NCBI GenBank assembly: GCA_023362775.1
Contig: JALMGJ010000003.1
Span: 175,622,774 to 175,686,773, forward strand
Length of the DNA: 64,000 nucleotides
Direction of reading: 5' to 3'
Source: Charina bottae
Lineage: Eukaryota; Chordata; Lepidosauria; Squamata; Charinaidae
Below are positions 13,601 through 28,600 of the stretch, piece after piece (the stretch's first letter is position 1; each line of letters starts with the position of its first letter). Position numbers and translations under genes: made by a program. A model generated the notes under the pieces. It was not told the origin of the DNA. It searched no databases and worked only from the letters and a program-made list of their open reading frames with translations.

Positions 13601-16600
13601 GAGGTGGATCTATGGCCTGGACTAAATAACTCTTGTAAAGATTAAAGCACATGAAACTCTTTAAGCTCTTAAAACATACCTATAAAATTTCTAATATGTA
13701 TTATCTTATAGAAACATAAATTGTTCATGTTTTTGCATAAGAACATAAGCAGGTGTCCAGAGCAAGAGGGAAGAACCTGTAGAACAGTCTTCCAGATCCT
13801 GCTAAACCACAAGTTCCAGTTAGCACAGCCAGTCGTATCAGGTGCTGCAGGTCATTGTTCATTAATATTTACAAGGCCAAAGGTTTTCCACTCCTAGCCT
13901 AAAGGAATGTAAAAGGATACCTTTTTACTAGAACCAGCTAGTTTTTGCAATATGTTATGCAAAGATTCACATTAACATGGCACATACATAGATAAAATAC
14001 CTTCTGTTTTAGAAATAAACAGAACGCCCACCCTGTTTTTTTTATATAGAAATCTCCATAAAATTCTTTGTCTTGCCACCTTCTTGTCCCACCCTTACCA
14101 ACCATAAGCCCCAAACATGGCAGCGTTATGTCACTCCAGCAAGCTTCAGCACAACACCACAAGGAGGTATGCTGGGTTAAATACCATGGTCCATTGGTAT
14201 ACAGTTGGGGACTTTTTGTGCTTTCCTGCCAGGCATTAGTTATGAACTGTTGGATCTTCAATTTGCATGTAGGAAGAATGTTTTTGTTTATATTAATACA
14301 GTGTATCATTTAAAAATAATACTTGAAGACATCACACTTAGGAAATGTCCTTTTATTTATTCACTTATAAAATTTGCAGTGTATTATTTTTAGCCTACAT
14401 GAACTTAGTAAAACTAATTGGCAGTGCAAAGAGGAGAGAAAATTGTTCAGGAAGTTGGTATATACATTAGGCAGTAAGTGGCCTTTTCCTGCAAAGATGG
14501 GAGTGAGACTGCAGTCAGATGTACACTTTCTCCTGTTTTCCATTAGCTTCAGGCAAGGTCACTGAGAAACTGTTGCATAGACATGTAAACACTGCCAGCC
14601 AGGAAGTTGTTTGAAGCTCTTAAATATCCTACATATACATTTCTAGCAGAATGTTTTGGATTTTTAAAAAATGTATACAGTGCCTATTAATTAGGTACTG
14701 TACTTCACAAGTGAAATCACCCAGTTAATATTGACTCTTGGCACTAATGCGTATTGAAGAGTCCTGAATATTTTCTCAAGTGGTTGTTAGTCACTGTAAA
14801 GCAGAGCCTAATAAGGGCTTGATCTTTCCATTCTCGTGTAACTTCAGTTTTACAATATCACAGTGTTTGTGTTAATCCTGCCCTTGTGCCATGCATAGTT
14901 CTTCTCTCCATTTTATCCTTGCAATAACCCTGTGAGAGAGGTTGGATTGAGAGTACACTGGTCTAGAATCACACTCTTCAGATTCAGTATGGATGTACAG
15001 TTTGGCTTGTCTAGACAAACTTGAATATGATCCTCATCAAGCCACGTTGGCTCTTCTTTAAATTAAAAGTATAGGTATCTTATATATATACTGTAGGTCC
15101 ATGTTTACTTCTTTTGCTAGTAGCCTAACTTTCTTTTTATGGTAAACAGAAACCCCTCAGACATTAATAACATACTGCTTATATAACCATTCATGTACAT
15201 TTAATAATGCTTTTAAATTTCTACTAGGAGCTGTCCAAGATCACTATGCCAGTAATTTTTAATGAGCCTCTGAGTTTCCTACAGAGATTGACAGAATACA
15301 TGGAGCATACATACTTAATTCATAAAGCCAGCTTGCTTGCTGACCCAGTTGAACGAATGAAGGTACTCCTACTATCAAGAATTGGAAAATAATTGGGTTA
15401 TTTATTTCTAGAAAATATTATGAATTTAAGTGAAGGGTATTTGAGGAAATAGAATTGAATGGGATTTTTACAGTGGTATTAAAAAAGTGAAGCTACTGAA
15501 TATCCAACCTGCAATTTAGCTTTAAGCAGGTCTTTTTAACTTCTTAAAAAGTAATGGTGATAATTTCGTCTCCCTTTTAAATGTTTCTTGCTACCTTTTT
15601 CGAATGAGAAGAGAACCAGGATATGTCCATATAGTCATTAGGAGCTGAGCTTGACTCAAGTGAGACTGACTTGACTTAATGAGAATTAATGCTTCAAAAG
15701 CTGCAGCTTAAATAAGATTTTTCTACTGAAAGCCAATATAAGTAATTTGTAAATCACTTTTTCAACAGTGTGTAGCTGCTTTTGCTGTCTCAGCTGTAGC
15801 CTCTCAGTGGGAACGTACAGGAAAGCCATTCAATCCATTACTTGGAGAAACATATGAACTTGTCAGGTAATAAATACAGTAACTTATCAAACTGTTCTAG
15901 GTATTCTTACTTGGGTGTGAACTAGAAAGATGAAATTAGCCAGTGTGTGGTTTTTACAGTATTAAAGTACTAACTCCCTACTTAGTGGCTAGATTAGTTA
16001 AAGCCTTCATTTGGGAAATACCTTTCATGTCTTTTCTGTATAGCTCAATACTATTGTTATTGGTAATGTTAAGAAAACATAGCTTGCCCTCAACTATTCT
16101 AGTAATAATTAAGATTTTAATTTGTTTATTTGAAAAGCATTTTGTGTGATAAAAATTGATGTGGAAATGTTTACTATTTACCCCATTTTGTATATAAACA
16201 TTGCTAATTATCATTTTATTTCCTTCCATAGAGAGGATCTTGGATTCAGACTCATTTCAGAGCAAGTTAGTCATCACCCACCAGTCAGTGCTATTTATGC
16301 TGAAGGACTGAATAATGACTTTGTATTTCATGGTTCCATTTATCCTAAACTAAAGTTTTGGGGAAAGAGTGTTGAAGCAGAACCAAAGGGAATAATAACT
16401 CTAAAACTTCTTGAGTAAGTTGGTCAAGCTTGATATCTTTTGGCATGTTTATGGTATATTTACCCCTGTAATGTTCAGTACTAAAAACTGACTCTCCTCA
16501 GTCCACCTGCCTCATTTGACAGAGCTATAATAATGGCAGCATGAAAAGTAAGTGAAGATGAGGAAGAAAGGCAACTTTTCAGGATGTCTGGCTCTAACTC

Positions 16601-19600
16601 ACTGACTAGACCGTCAAAGCTGTCCCTTATATTATTATCCTTCCTACACAGATCTTCCGTATATTCTTGCCACCTTTTCTTGATCTCTTCTGCTTCTGTT
16701 AGGTCCTTGCCATCTTTGTTTTTGATCATACCCATTTTTGCCTGGAATTTACCTCCAATGTTTCTAATTTTCTGGAAGAGGTCTCTTGTCCTTCCTATTC
16801 TATTACCTTCTTCCACTTCCGCGCATTGCTTGTTTAAAAATAGTTCCTTATGTCTTCTGCTTAACCTCTGGAATTTTGCATATCTCCCCCTATCACTGTT
16901 GCCTTTTGCTTTCCTTCTTTCTTGGGCTACTTCCAGTGTCTCAGCAGACAGCCATCTTGCCTTCTTGGTTTGTTTTTTTCTTTGGCATGTTTTTTGTTGC
17001 CGCCTCCTGAACAATGTTGCAAGCTTCTGTCCATAGTTCTTCCGGGACCCTGTCTACTAAATCTAGTCCCTTAAATCTATTCTTCACCTCCACTGCATAT
17101 TCCTTAGGAATATTAGTGAGCTCATATCTAACTGATCTGTGGGTCTTCCCTATTCTCTTTAGTCTGATTCTAAATTGTGCAATAAGAAGTTTGTGATCTG
17201 AACTACAGTCAGCTCCAGGTCTTGTTTTTACCAACTGTATAGATGTCCGCCACCTTTGGCTGCAAAGGATGTAGTCAATCTGATTTCAGTGTCGACCATC
17301 TGGTGAAGTCCATGTATAAAGTCATCTTTTAGGTTGTTGGAAGAGAGTGTTTGTTATGCACAGTGAATTGCCTTGGCAAAATTCTATCAGCCTATGTCCC
17401 GCTTCATTTTGTTCTCCCAGAGCATGCTTACCTGTAATCCCAGGTGTCATTTGACTACCCACCTTAGCATTCCAGTCTCCTGTAATGAAAATAACATCTC
17501 TTTTTGGCATATTATCCAGTAGGTGCTGCAGATCCTCATAGAACTGATCTACTTCTGCTTCTTCAGCATCTGTGGTTGGGGCGTATATTTGGATCACTGT
17601 GATGTTAAATGGCTTACCCTGAATTCAAATTGGGATCATTCTATTGATTTTTGGATTGTATCCAAGCACTGCTTTAGCCACTTTATTATTAATTATGAAG
17701 GCTACTCCATTTCTTCTGTGGTCCTCTTGTCCACAGTAGTAGATCTGGTGGTCATCTGATGTGAAGTGGCCCATCCCAGTCCATTTCAGTTCACTGACAC
17801 CCAAAATGTCTATATTTAATCTTGCCATCTCACCAATAACCACATCCAATTTGCCCTGGCTCATAGATCTTACATTCCAGGTTCCTATGGTGTGTTGATC
17901 TTTAGAACATTGGATTTGTTGTTCACCACCAGCACCGTCGGCTGCTAGCCGTCCTTTTGGCTTTGAGCTAGCTGCGTCATCACATCTGTGGCTACTTGAA
18001 CTTATCCTCTGTTCCTCCCCAGTAGCATTTTGACCATCTTCCGACCTGGGCGTCCCATCTTCCGATGGTATACCGACATATCTCTGGTTGTACTGATCCA
18101 TTTAGTTTTCACGGCAAGAATACTGGGGTGGGTTGCCATTACCTTCCCCAGGGATCATGTTTAGTCTGACCTCTCTGCCACGACCTTCCCGTCTTGGGTG
18201 TCCCTTCACGGTTTAGCTCATGGTGCTCATTGAGGTGCCCAAGCTCCAGCACCACAACAAGGTAACGATCTCCTTTGCTGGTGAGTCTTGGGCTAGATTA
18301 GCAAAAGTTAGGGATTGCGAGCAATGCAGACATAGAATGAGTGAAGTTTAATCCATTGTGTGAACATAAATGATAGTAAAGTATCTGTGGTTATTAAAAT
18401 CACTTTTTAATGTCACTATCTCTTATAAATTGGTCTTGAATCTGTATTTGACAAGCAGGAAGCTACATAGAGTAAGTATTGTTCTTAACTTGAAAATAAC
18501 CTAAGTATTCTGGAATTGCCATGTCTTTAGGAATTCATATTATTATATTAATATGGTAGTTGTATATTATATACAACTTGCTTCTATCAGCAGATCTTTT
18601 TCCTGTATTATCTGTGCCATGGAGAACATAAAGTCAACTTTTGTGTGAGAGAGATACTACCACATTCCCTGTATATTGCTAATGGGAGAGAATAGATTAA
18701 CATCTTGATCTGTCCACTTTAAAGATAATACTGTCATTTTAAAAGCCTTGTGTGAATCTTAATTGGTTTTGTTACTTTCCCTTTCAGACACAATGAGGCA
18801 TACACATGGACAAATCCTACATGCTGTGTACATAATATTATTGTGGGCAAGCTTTGGATTGAGCAATATGGGAATATGGAAATAACCAATCATAAGTAAG
18901 TTGGAAATTTACTGTCTCTTTGGCCTGAAAATGAAGTTTCCTTCACATTCAACATTAATAGAACAGCCACTTTAATTTCAAGACAACAATAAACAACAAG
19001 TAAAGTTGGCAGTGTCAGGAAATGGTGTGTTACCACTAATAGATTAGAAAACCAGTATACATATTGAACATCAGACTAGGGGTCTTTTTTCGGTATTTTT
19101 TAAAAGTCCCATTAGTAGTACACCTCAACGATAATGTAGTATATTTGAACTAAATTAAGAGGTTTCACATTCTTTCATAGATCTGGTGAAAAATGTTTGC
19201 TAAACTTCAAGCCTTGTGGCCTTTTTGGAAAAGAACTACACAAAGTTGAAGGCTACATTCAAGACAAAAGGTAAATAAAACCATATATTACTAAAATACA
19301 TGGGGAGAAATAAATGTTTCAAGGGGTAAATTGTTTGGTAATGTGGTTCACATACAGTATTTAGAACATTCTATGGTTTCTGAAGTTGACTGCTTTATGT
19401 AACTTTGGTACAATATAGGAACCTAGCTAATCCAAAATACTTCTAATCTTTCTAAAATTTGTTGTTTTGGGGGTTTGACAGCAAGAAGAAACTTTGTGCA
19501 CTCTACGGAAAATGGACTGAGTGTTTGTACAGTGTTGATCTTACTACATTTGAAGCTTACAAAAAGAATGACAAGAAAAACACAGGAGAGAAGAAAAACA

Positions 19601-22600
19601 ATAAACAGGTATTAATGCTAAAGGGTAGAGTAGCAACAGTGATTTCTCTTAAGTATTGAAAGAATTAAGTATCCTGTCCTGGGCTAACTGTGGGAAGATG
19701 TGCATGATTTTGAAAATTCTTCCATAAACTTCATACTTTCTCAAAAAGTCCAAAAATGCTAAAAGTTTTCTTTTTCGGGGCTCCACATGACTAGCACACA
19801 CTATGGGCCAGTTCAGATAATCATTAGAGGTTTCATTATCATGGTCTCCTCTCATCTCACTTACGTTCCTCACTTATAAACCAACATCAAACTAGTTTCC
19901 ACTTTTGATATAAGTGCAAAATCTGCTTAATACAAGTTTGGAACTCCTCATGAAAGCCAGCAAATTCTGTGCCAACACTGTAATTAGTGAGTGAATGGAT
20001 GGGTTTTTTGACAAAGGAGCAAGGAAGAAGACTTTCGAACAGTAGGGTAAAATACAAACATATCTAGATACAGACAGGCAAGCAGGCCGGCAGACAGACT
20101 TGGAATTCTGCTTATATTTTTTCTATTAATTAATTTAGGATAATAAAATTAATTAAAATAGAAACTAAAGTCAGGACCCAACAAGAGATATGGAAAAAGG
20201 TGAGAGAGAAATGCTAGTATTCACATGAATGATGTATGAAACTTCAGATGGTCATTCAAATTAGGCTTATGGCTTGCTTAATATCTAGTAACTGTAAATT
20301 TAGAAACCCTTGGAAATGTTTCACAATAGGTAATAGCTCTTTAACCCCATTACATTTGTAATGATTTTTTTCTTTTGACCTTAGATTAATTCTTGCAAGA
20401 TAGGCTATCATTAAAATTTGTGGGATTCTTTTTTCTTTTCTTTTTGTAAGAGGGAATTGTAATACTCTAAAAATGTCCCAGACCATGTCTGCTATGGGGT
20501 TCATCAAATAATGACAGAAAAGATCTTAAGTATTTAGATTATTACATTATTCAAAGTAAAGGTACATTTTTATTTTCCAAGACACGGTCCAGCCAAAAGC
20601 TGAACATTAAGTCTTCTTGGTTTCAGTGCTACCTTTTTAAGTACAAGCTTAACTTTTGGCTGAATCTGTTTTTACTATGTTTTCAAGTCAAACCAGTTAT
20701 GTTATTTATTTATGTCCTTTCAGAGTGTCTTGATTTTAAATGCTCCTGAATAGTTCACTTGGTAGCTATCTGTGGTCACATGTTAATAATGATATTCTAA
20801 AGAAATATTGAGAGGCTCTAGAAATTTATTGTTGCCTTCAAATGGCATTTCTGCTGATTCCAGGGGAATAAGAACACATAAAAGGCATACAGGAATACTA
20901 TGCTTTTTTTCTTATCTACTTTGAAAAATATGGTTAAATAAAAGCTTGCTACAGTTTTGGAGCAAAATACAATAAGAGCATTGGCTTTGGCCTGAAGCAC
21001 TATGTAGACAGAAAAAGGTATAGGATAATCACAGCTCAATTTATGAGAGAGTTTTAAAGTTGAGGTTCTTTTAGAAACTTTTGAAGTTTTCTAAATTTCA
21101 TCTGCCCACTTTTTTTTATCTGCCTCTACAGGAACTTAAATGTTTTACTGTAACTTGATTTATATAAATTATCAGTGAGGCTGTTTGAATTTACGTATTG
21201 CAAATAAATGAAATACGATAAATTTATAGATCTATTTTTTCTTTACATGGAGACTGTGTGTAAAGAAATTATATATTCAAAATATGTAGGTACATACAAG
21301 CATTTCAATAAAATTTTATGTATTTGGCTCATGGGTTGTATCATAAACCACTTTTGAAATTCTCAGTTGCAATAATTTGCCATAGGAAATGGCTGTTTGA
21401 GAAAGGGAAGTATTAAGTGGATAATTGTATAATGCTGTATATGACTTTTTTTTATAAGAACTTTATTATTTTTCAAAGTATAATTAAAATACAGAATAGA
21501 AAGTATAGAAAAAATAGAAAATAGAACTAAAGAAAAAAGAAAAAACTATAAGCGTGAAAATAGACAGAAAATAGGAATGGAAAGCGACTTCCGACTTTCT
21601 CCAATACAGATATAGGTAAATTTACAAATTTAATCTCTTTGTTGTTGTTGTTGTTGTTGTTCAGTCGTTTAGTCGTGTCCGACTCTTCGTGGCCTCATGG
21701 ACCATAGCACGCCAGGCCTTCCTGTCCTCCACTGTCTCTCGGAGTTTACTCAAATTCATGTTCATTACATCGGTGATGCTATCTAACCATCTCATCCTCT
21801 GCCGTCCCCTTCTCCTTTTGCCTTCAGTCTTTCCCAGCATCAGGGTCTTTTCCAGTGAGTCCTCTCTTCGCATTAGGTGGCCAAAGTATTTCAGCTTCAG
21901 CATCTGTCCTTCCAATGAGCAGCCAGGGTTGATTTCCTTTAGGATTGACTGGTTTGACCTCCTTGCAGTCCAAGGGACTCTCAAGAGTCTTCTCCAGCAC
22001 CACAGTTCGAAAGCATCAATTCTTTGGCGCTCAGCCTTCCTTATGGTCCAACTCTCACAGCCATACATTACTACTGGAAAAACCATAGCTTTAACTATAC
22101 GGACTTTTGTCGGCAAGGTGATGTCTCTGCTTTTTAATATGCTGTCTAGGTTTGCCATAGCTTTCCTCCCAAGGAGCAAGCGTCTTTTAATTTCATTGCT
22201 GCAGTCACCGTCTGCGGTGATCTTGGAGCCCAAGAAAATAAAATCAAACCATAGTAACATTATTTCTATTAAAACAAACAATTTAATCACTAAAACCCAG
22301 AATCAAAACTTCATTTTTTTCCAACACAAGCAAGTACTCTAAAAGTGGTTGCCAAGTAAATATAAATCCAGAAATAGAATGATCTCTTATTAACGCTGTT
22401 AACTTAGCCATTTGAGCCAAATCCATTAATTTAATAATCCAATCTTCAACTGTAGATATTTGTGGATATCTGAGTTGCCATGATCTGAGTTTTTTTAATG
22501 TTGAGTTTCAAGCCAGCTTTTGCACTCTCCTCTTTCACCCTCATCAAGAGGCTCTTTAGTTCCTCTTCACTTTCTGCCATTAGGGTGGTATCGTCTGCAT

Positions 22601-25600
22601 ATCTGAGGTTGTTGATATTTCTCCCGGCGATCTTAACTCCGGCTTGTGATTCATCCAGCCCGGCATTTCTCATGATGTACTCTGCATATAAGTTAAATAA
22701 GCAGGGTGATAATATACAGCCTTGTCGTACTCCTTTCCCAATTTTGAACCAGTCGGTTGTTCCATGTCTGGTTCTAACTGTTGCTTCTTGACCCACATAC
22801 AGGTTTCTCAGGAGACAGGTAAGGTGGTCTGGTACTCCCATCTCTTTAGGAATTTGCCACAGTTTGTTGTGATCCACACAATCAAAGGCTTTAGCGTAGT
22901 CAATGAAGCAGAAGTAGATGTTTTTCTGGAACTCTCTTGCTTTTTCCATGATCCAGCGAATGTTGGCAATCTGATCTCTAGTTCCTCTGCCTCTTCGAAA
23001 CCCAGCTTGCACTTCTGATAGTTCTCGGTTCGCATACTGCTGAAGCCTAGCTTGTAGGATTTTGAGCATAACCTTGGTAGCATGTGAAACGAGCGCAATT
23101 GTATGGTAGTTTGAACATTCTTTGGCATTGCCCTTCTTTGGAATTGGAACGTAAACTGACCTTTTCCAATCCTGTGGCCACTGTTCAGTTTTCCAAATTT
23201 GTTGGCATATTGAGTGCAGCACTTTAACAGCATCATCTTTTAGGATTTTAAGTAGCTCAGCTGGGATACTGTCTTCTCCACTAGCTTTGTTGTTAGTAAT
23301 GCTTCCTAAGGCCCCACTTGACTTCACTCTCTAGGATGTCCCGCTCAAGGTCAGTGATCACACCATCGTATGGTGGGACATTAAGATCTTTCTTGTATAG
23401 TTCTTCTGTGTATTCTTGCCACCTCTTCTTAATCTCTTCTGCTTCTGTTAGGTCCCTGCCTTTTTTGTCCTTTATCATGCCCATCTTTGCACAAAACGTT
23501 CCCTTGATATCTCCCAATTTTCTTGAAGAGATCTCTAGTTTTCCCCATTCTATTGTTTTCCTCGATTTCTTTGCATTGTTCATTGAAGAAGGCCTCCTTA
23601 TCTCTCCTTGCTATTCTCTGGAAATCTGCATTCAGTTGGTTATATCTTTCCCTTTCTCCCTTGCCTTTTGCTTCCCTTCTTTCCTCAGCTATTTGTAAAG
23701 CCTCATCAGACAGCCACTTTGCTTTCTTGCCTTTATTTTTCTTTGGGATGGTTTTAGTTGCTGCCTCCTGCACAATGTTACGAACCTCCGTCCACAGTTC
23801 TTCAGGCACTCTGTCTACCAGATCTAATCCTTTAAATCTATTCCTCACCTCCACTGTATATTCATAAGGGATATGATTTAGGTCATATCTGAGTGGTCTA
23901 GTGGTTTTCCCTACATTCTTCAATTTAAGCCTAAATTTTGCGATAAGAAGCTCATGATCTGAACCACAGTCAGCTCCAGGTCTTGTTTTTGCTGATTGTA
24001 TAGAGCTTCTCCATCTTTGGCTGCAAAGTATATAATCAAACTGATTTCGGTATTGACCATCTGGTGATGTCCATGTGTAGAGTCGTCTCTTGTGTTGTTG
24101 GAAAAGAGTGTTTGCTATGACCAGCGTGTTCTCTTGACAAAACTCTATTAGCCTTTGCCCTGCTTCATTTTGTATTCCAAGGCCGAACTTGCCTGTTATT
24201 CCGGTTATTTCTTGACGTCCTTTAGCATTCTAGTCCCCTATGATGAAAAGGACATCTTTTTTTGGTGTTAGTTCTAGGAGGTCTTACAAAAGAGTAACCA
24301 ATATACTTTGGAATTTGAGGCCTTGCTGTTTATTTAGTAACATCCTAATAGAATTGGGTGCTGTTTTAAATTATTTATAAATACAGCTCTGCTACCTGAA
24401 GAAGGAATATAGAGGAGGAAGCCAGTAACTAGCATATATTAGCTTTAACTGAAGCAAAGGTGTTTCAAGCTGCTTCTTAAAAGCTGGGAGGGACTGAATA
24501 CTCCAAAGGCAAATGAGGCAGAAACAGGTGTTTCTGGTTTGGGACCTGAAGAACAAAATGGTTTAGAAAGCAAGAAAGAATTGAGAAACAAAAAATTCAG
24601 GTAGGAGAAAAACATGGCAAAATACTTGTTGAAATTTACAAACATATGTTGGTTATTCTCAATTACATTATATCAGATTAAGCAAGAAGATATCCCACGA
24701 GCATTCTGCAGTAGTTTAAAATGACATGTTTTGGGGAATCTTGGCCTTTGCATTTAGAACACACCGGGCATCTAATTTATTAAAGTAGGTATGTTTTCTA
24801 GGGCATGTGTATAAGGGCAGGAAAAAAATGAAGGGACCAGTCACACGTTAGAGTTTTTTAAATTCCTCATCTGCTCTCGGTTTCTGAGTTGACTGCAGAG
24901 GAAGGGGCTTGTCTTTCTCTGGCTTTTTCAGAAGCCAGTTGATAGCCAGTCCATTGCCTTTTTCTGCTGGCCACAAGGAAGGACTTGATATTAGCCTTTA
25001 CTTGATGTTAGTCCTGCTTAATGAAGAGAGGGCCCTTTCCTTCTCTGCCAGCCTGCTTGCTTTTCTGTGTGTTTGCCAGTGGAGGCAAAGTGAGTAATCC
25101 AATGCTGCAGCCAAGCCAATGAAACATGTCTAAACTTGGACATGCCTCCTCAGAGAGAAAGACAGAAAAAGAGACCTTATTACCAAATCTGCCAGAATTA
25201 CTCATTTTTTCCTGCCCATTTGCCTTAAAGGTTCGTCATTTTATCCATGCTATCTATAAAAATATTAAGAGATCAAGTTGTAGATGCTCTTTTAGCATTT
25301 ATGTATATAGTTGTCTGTAGAACTGCACTAAAATGTTATTTCTGGGTGTTATGTGCTGGTTTTCACACTTCATTGTAGATGGGCAATTCTGATGAGCCAG
25401 AGGAGATGCCCTTGCCAGATTGTGAAAGTGTCTGTGTGATCCCTGGAAGTGTGTTGTTGTGGAGAATAGCTCCAAGGCCTCCAAACTCGGCACAGGTGAG
25501 AGGAGCCTTGAATGAATAGTCTGCATTTTTGTCAGTCTTTTTGTCAGAACTTACAAAGTAGAGAGAGTGAAATAAAGATGGTGAACCCTTTACCTAAACA

Positions 25601-28600
25601 TAATTAATATATTTAATGGGAGCAGTGACCAGTAGAGTTGCCCGAAGATTATCACTTGAATTATTTTTCTTTCCTCTTAGAACTAGTTAGAATTCTCCTT
25701 TTTTAAAATTGAGAGTTGAAAATGCAGGAAAGCCCATTCTTTCTTCTTCTTTGTGAGAAGAAGCCCACATGTTGCCTTTGAACTTTTTTATTGGAGCTCC
25801 CAAAATTGTGTCACCAAATGCCAAAGTGAAAACTATGAAGAAGCAGTTTTCTGGAAGATAAATAAAATGAGGGGGTGGGAGGAGAAGATGGTTTGTTTGG
25901 GTCTAATGCATACAAAAAACCAACTCTTCCCCAAATTGAAAACAGTAAAAATCCCACCCATTTTTTCTTTAAGGAGGGCACCCCGATTCCAGTAAACGCA
26001 TGCTGCCAGCCTCTGATTCATCCAACACAGTATGCCTCTTTCTATGGTTCAAGTGCCTCTTCAGTAACTTTGACTTTGCTTGTGTATTTTGCAAATATGG
26101 ACCTACTTCCTTCCTGAAGCCCACTTTAATGTAATGAAAGAAGGAAAAGGTCCCAGGACTGATCCCTGAAGAATTTGATTGGATACTTTCTCAAGAGTCT
26201 GCAAGCATATTAACAACAAATATTCCTTTATAAAAGGAACATTCTAAAACCATTTATTTCTTTTTAGATGTACAATTTTACTACCTTTGCTATGACATTG
26301 AATGAATTGGATCAGGAAATGGAGAGTATTATTCCTAAAACTGATTGCAGGCTAAGGCCAGATATAAGAGCTATGGAAAATGGTGAAATAGGTAACTTGA
26401 TAGTCTGGGTTTAAAAAAAATTTTGACATAAGAATGTTGAAATGCTTAAGTTTAAGTTTATTGTGGCAGTCGTGTTTTACAGACCCACTTGTTGATACAT
26501 ACGTTAGTGAATAAAAATGTAGTCCAATAAGGTTGTGCAAGAAGTGCTTTGGAACACACAGGAGTATGTACAAGGCTCTTCTTTTCCAATAATTGAAACA
26601 GCCACATCTTTTTGGGTTCACACAGCTGCTTGACAAGCTGCTCCTAGATGTTTCCACATGCATGCACTTGACAGAGACAGCTGGAAGCAGCATCTGAACT
26701 AGTTGCACAAGCCTGGAAAAAAGCATGGCTGCTTTAATTATTTTAAAAGAAATGCTTCATACAGACTCCCTCCAAAGGATTTGCAATAGCCCTATGGTCT
26801 AATTTTAATTAAGAAATACCTGAAATCTTGTTTAAGAATATTTGCATTGGATCTTTCCATGCCAGAATCAATAAGACAACTTGGTTTCCTGTTTTTATTC
26901 TATATAAATTATAAAATATAGTCTATCTTGGTGAAACTCTAGAGTGTTTCTCAAACTTGGCAATTTTAAGATGAGTGGACTTCAACTCCCAGGATTCCCA
27001 GCCAGCCATTAGAATTATTCCTTTTATATAAACAAATATGCTTTTACAGTATATTATAATAAAATATATTGTAAATGTATAAAGGAAAAAAGAAACTCTT
27101 ATTTTAAGAGAAGAGGAATACATACCAAATATTGCAATTAGCCAACCCATTTATTTGGAGCACAAAAGCAGTTTGTAGTTGAACAATCTGCTACATAGTA
27201 AAGTTTGTGAAAATACACAGAAATCTTATGATACAAATTATGCTAATCAAAAAAGCATTTATAAATTATCATCACTGAGTTTTCACTATTGCTACTACTC
27301 AGGTATTCTTCTAATATATTATAATTGGATACAACCTGTCCCCCTCTCCTTTTAAAAACTTTTGGTAGATGTAGCCAGTGAAGAAAAGAAAAGGCTTGAA
27401 GAAAAACAAAGAGCTGCTCGTAAAAACAGGTCTAAATCAGAGGAAGACTGGAAGACAAGGTTAGTAAACAGAGGAGTAAAGTTCATGATAAGATAGTTGA
27501 CAGAAATTTCTTTGAACTTAGCCTCTTGTCTAAATTTGCTTACTATTTTATTACCACCGAGGTTTGTTGCTTATGAAGCGCTGCACTCTTTTGGAATTAT
27601 CATTCTGAAAAATGGCAGTCCTCACCTTCTTGTGGCATCTTAAACATTGTACAGCAATGGCTGTACAATATTCTGCTCACCTCATTCAGGGCTCCTTGAT
27701 AGCTCCTGTTCCATGTAAAACTTCCAAAAGGTTTCGCTAACCCTGGGCTGTGTGCAAAGAACGTGATGGAATGAATAGTTTTAACTGCAAAACAACTGAA
27801 AGTAACGTCATACGGCAAAGATGCTTTTTTAGCATTTCAGTGCCAAATAAGCGTTTCTTAAAGCATTCAACATTTCTTTTGAAACCAGTTCCCTCCTTTA
27901 CCTTTTCAGTTGAAGATACTTTTAGGTTTTTAGTTTTGTGAAGAGGAACATTCATCATGATTTTCAAAAATGTGGCCTTTGTGCTACACTCAGTAGTGCA
28001 TGATATAATTCAGGATGGGACACAAGTACGTCTTTACAGTGAATCGGGGGGCGAGTAAAACAATGATTCATTGTTGATTTCCATGAAAACATGACTACTT
28101 GATTGTGCTGTGGGTTTCTCTTGTCATCCCCAGCCAAGGACCAAGCATTCTGGAGAAAGTGGGCTGGAAAAAGGGAATCCAGGTCTATGGCCCTCCTCTG
28201 CATTCTAACAGCAGAGAAATTTAGTGGCCTTTGCATTTTAAGGTTTCCAGAAGCCCTGCTTATTCCAGTGCACACTTACTCCTTAATATGTATATTTATA
28301 CAACCTTTATTTCTTTGTATTAAATAAACTCCAAACATACAGTGTCTTAATCCATTATTTTGAATAGTGTATGTGTGACTACTGAAAGGTATTTTTAAGG
28401 GTATTTCTTGGTCCTTCATAATGCTACAGAGCATATCCCAGGTTACAGATGTGATGCAAAGATGTTGAAGATGGTCTGCCCTTTCTTTCAGTCCATAATA
28501 TGTCATGCTGGGTATATTAGATGCAGTGCTGCTGCTTGGGGAAGACGGGGTCTCTGGCTTGAAAACTGAACATGTGATTGCTGAAGCAACAGGTTACAAC

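Larger units (their letters stand above)
19609..25378 (+). other. OSBPL1A intron holding interleaved L1 and BovB
   Basis: Bases 21450-24290 are LINE sequence (L1 and BovB, minus orientation). The flanks at 19609-21450 and 24290-25378 are AT-rich with no repeat or exon I can name. Confidence 0.6.

Noticed and set aside
16584..17036. Plus-strand ORF of 150 codons, leucine- and serine-rich, looking like a membrane protein
   Set aside because: It is the antisense of the BovB linker region; hydrophobic composition is a by-product of reading a Lys/Glu-rich gene backwards. The same applies to 21689-22342 and 23318-23867.
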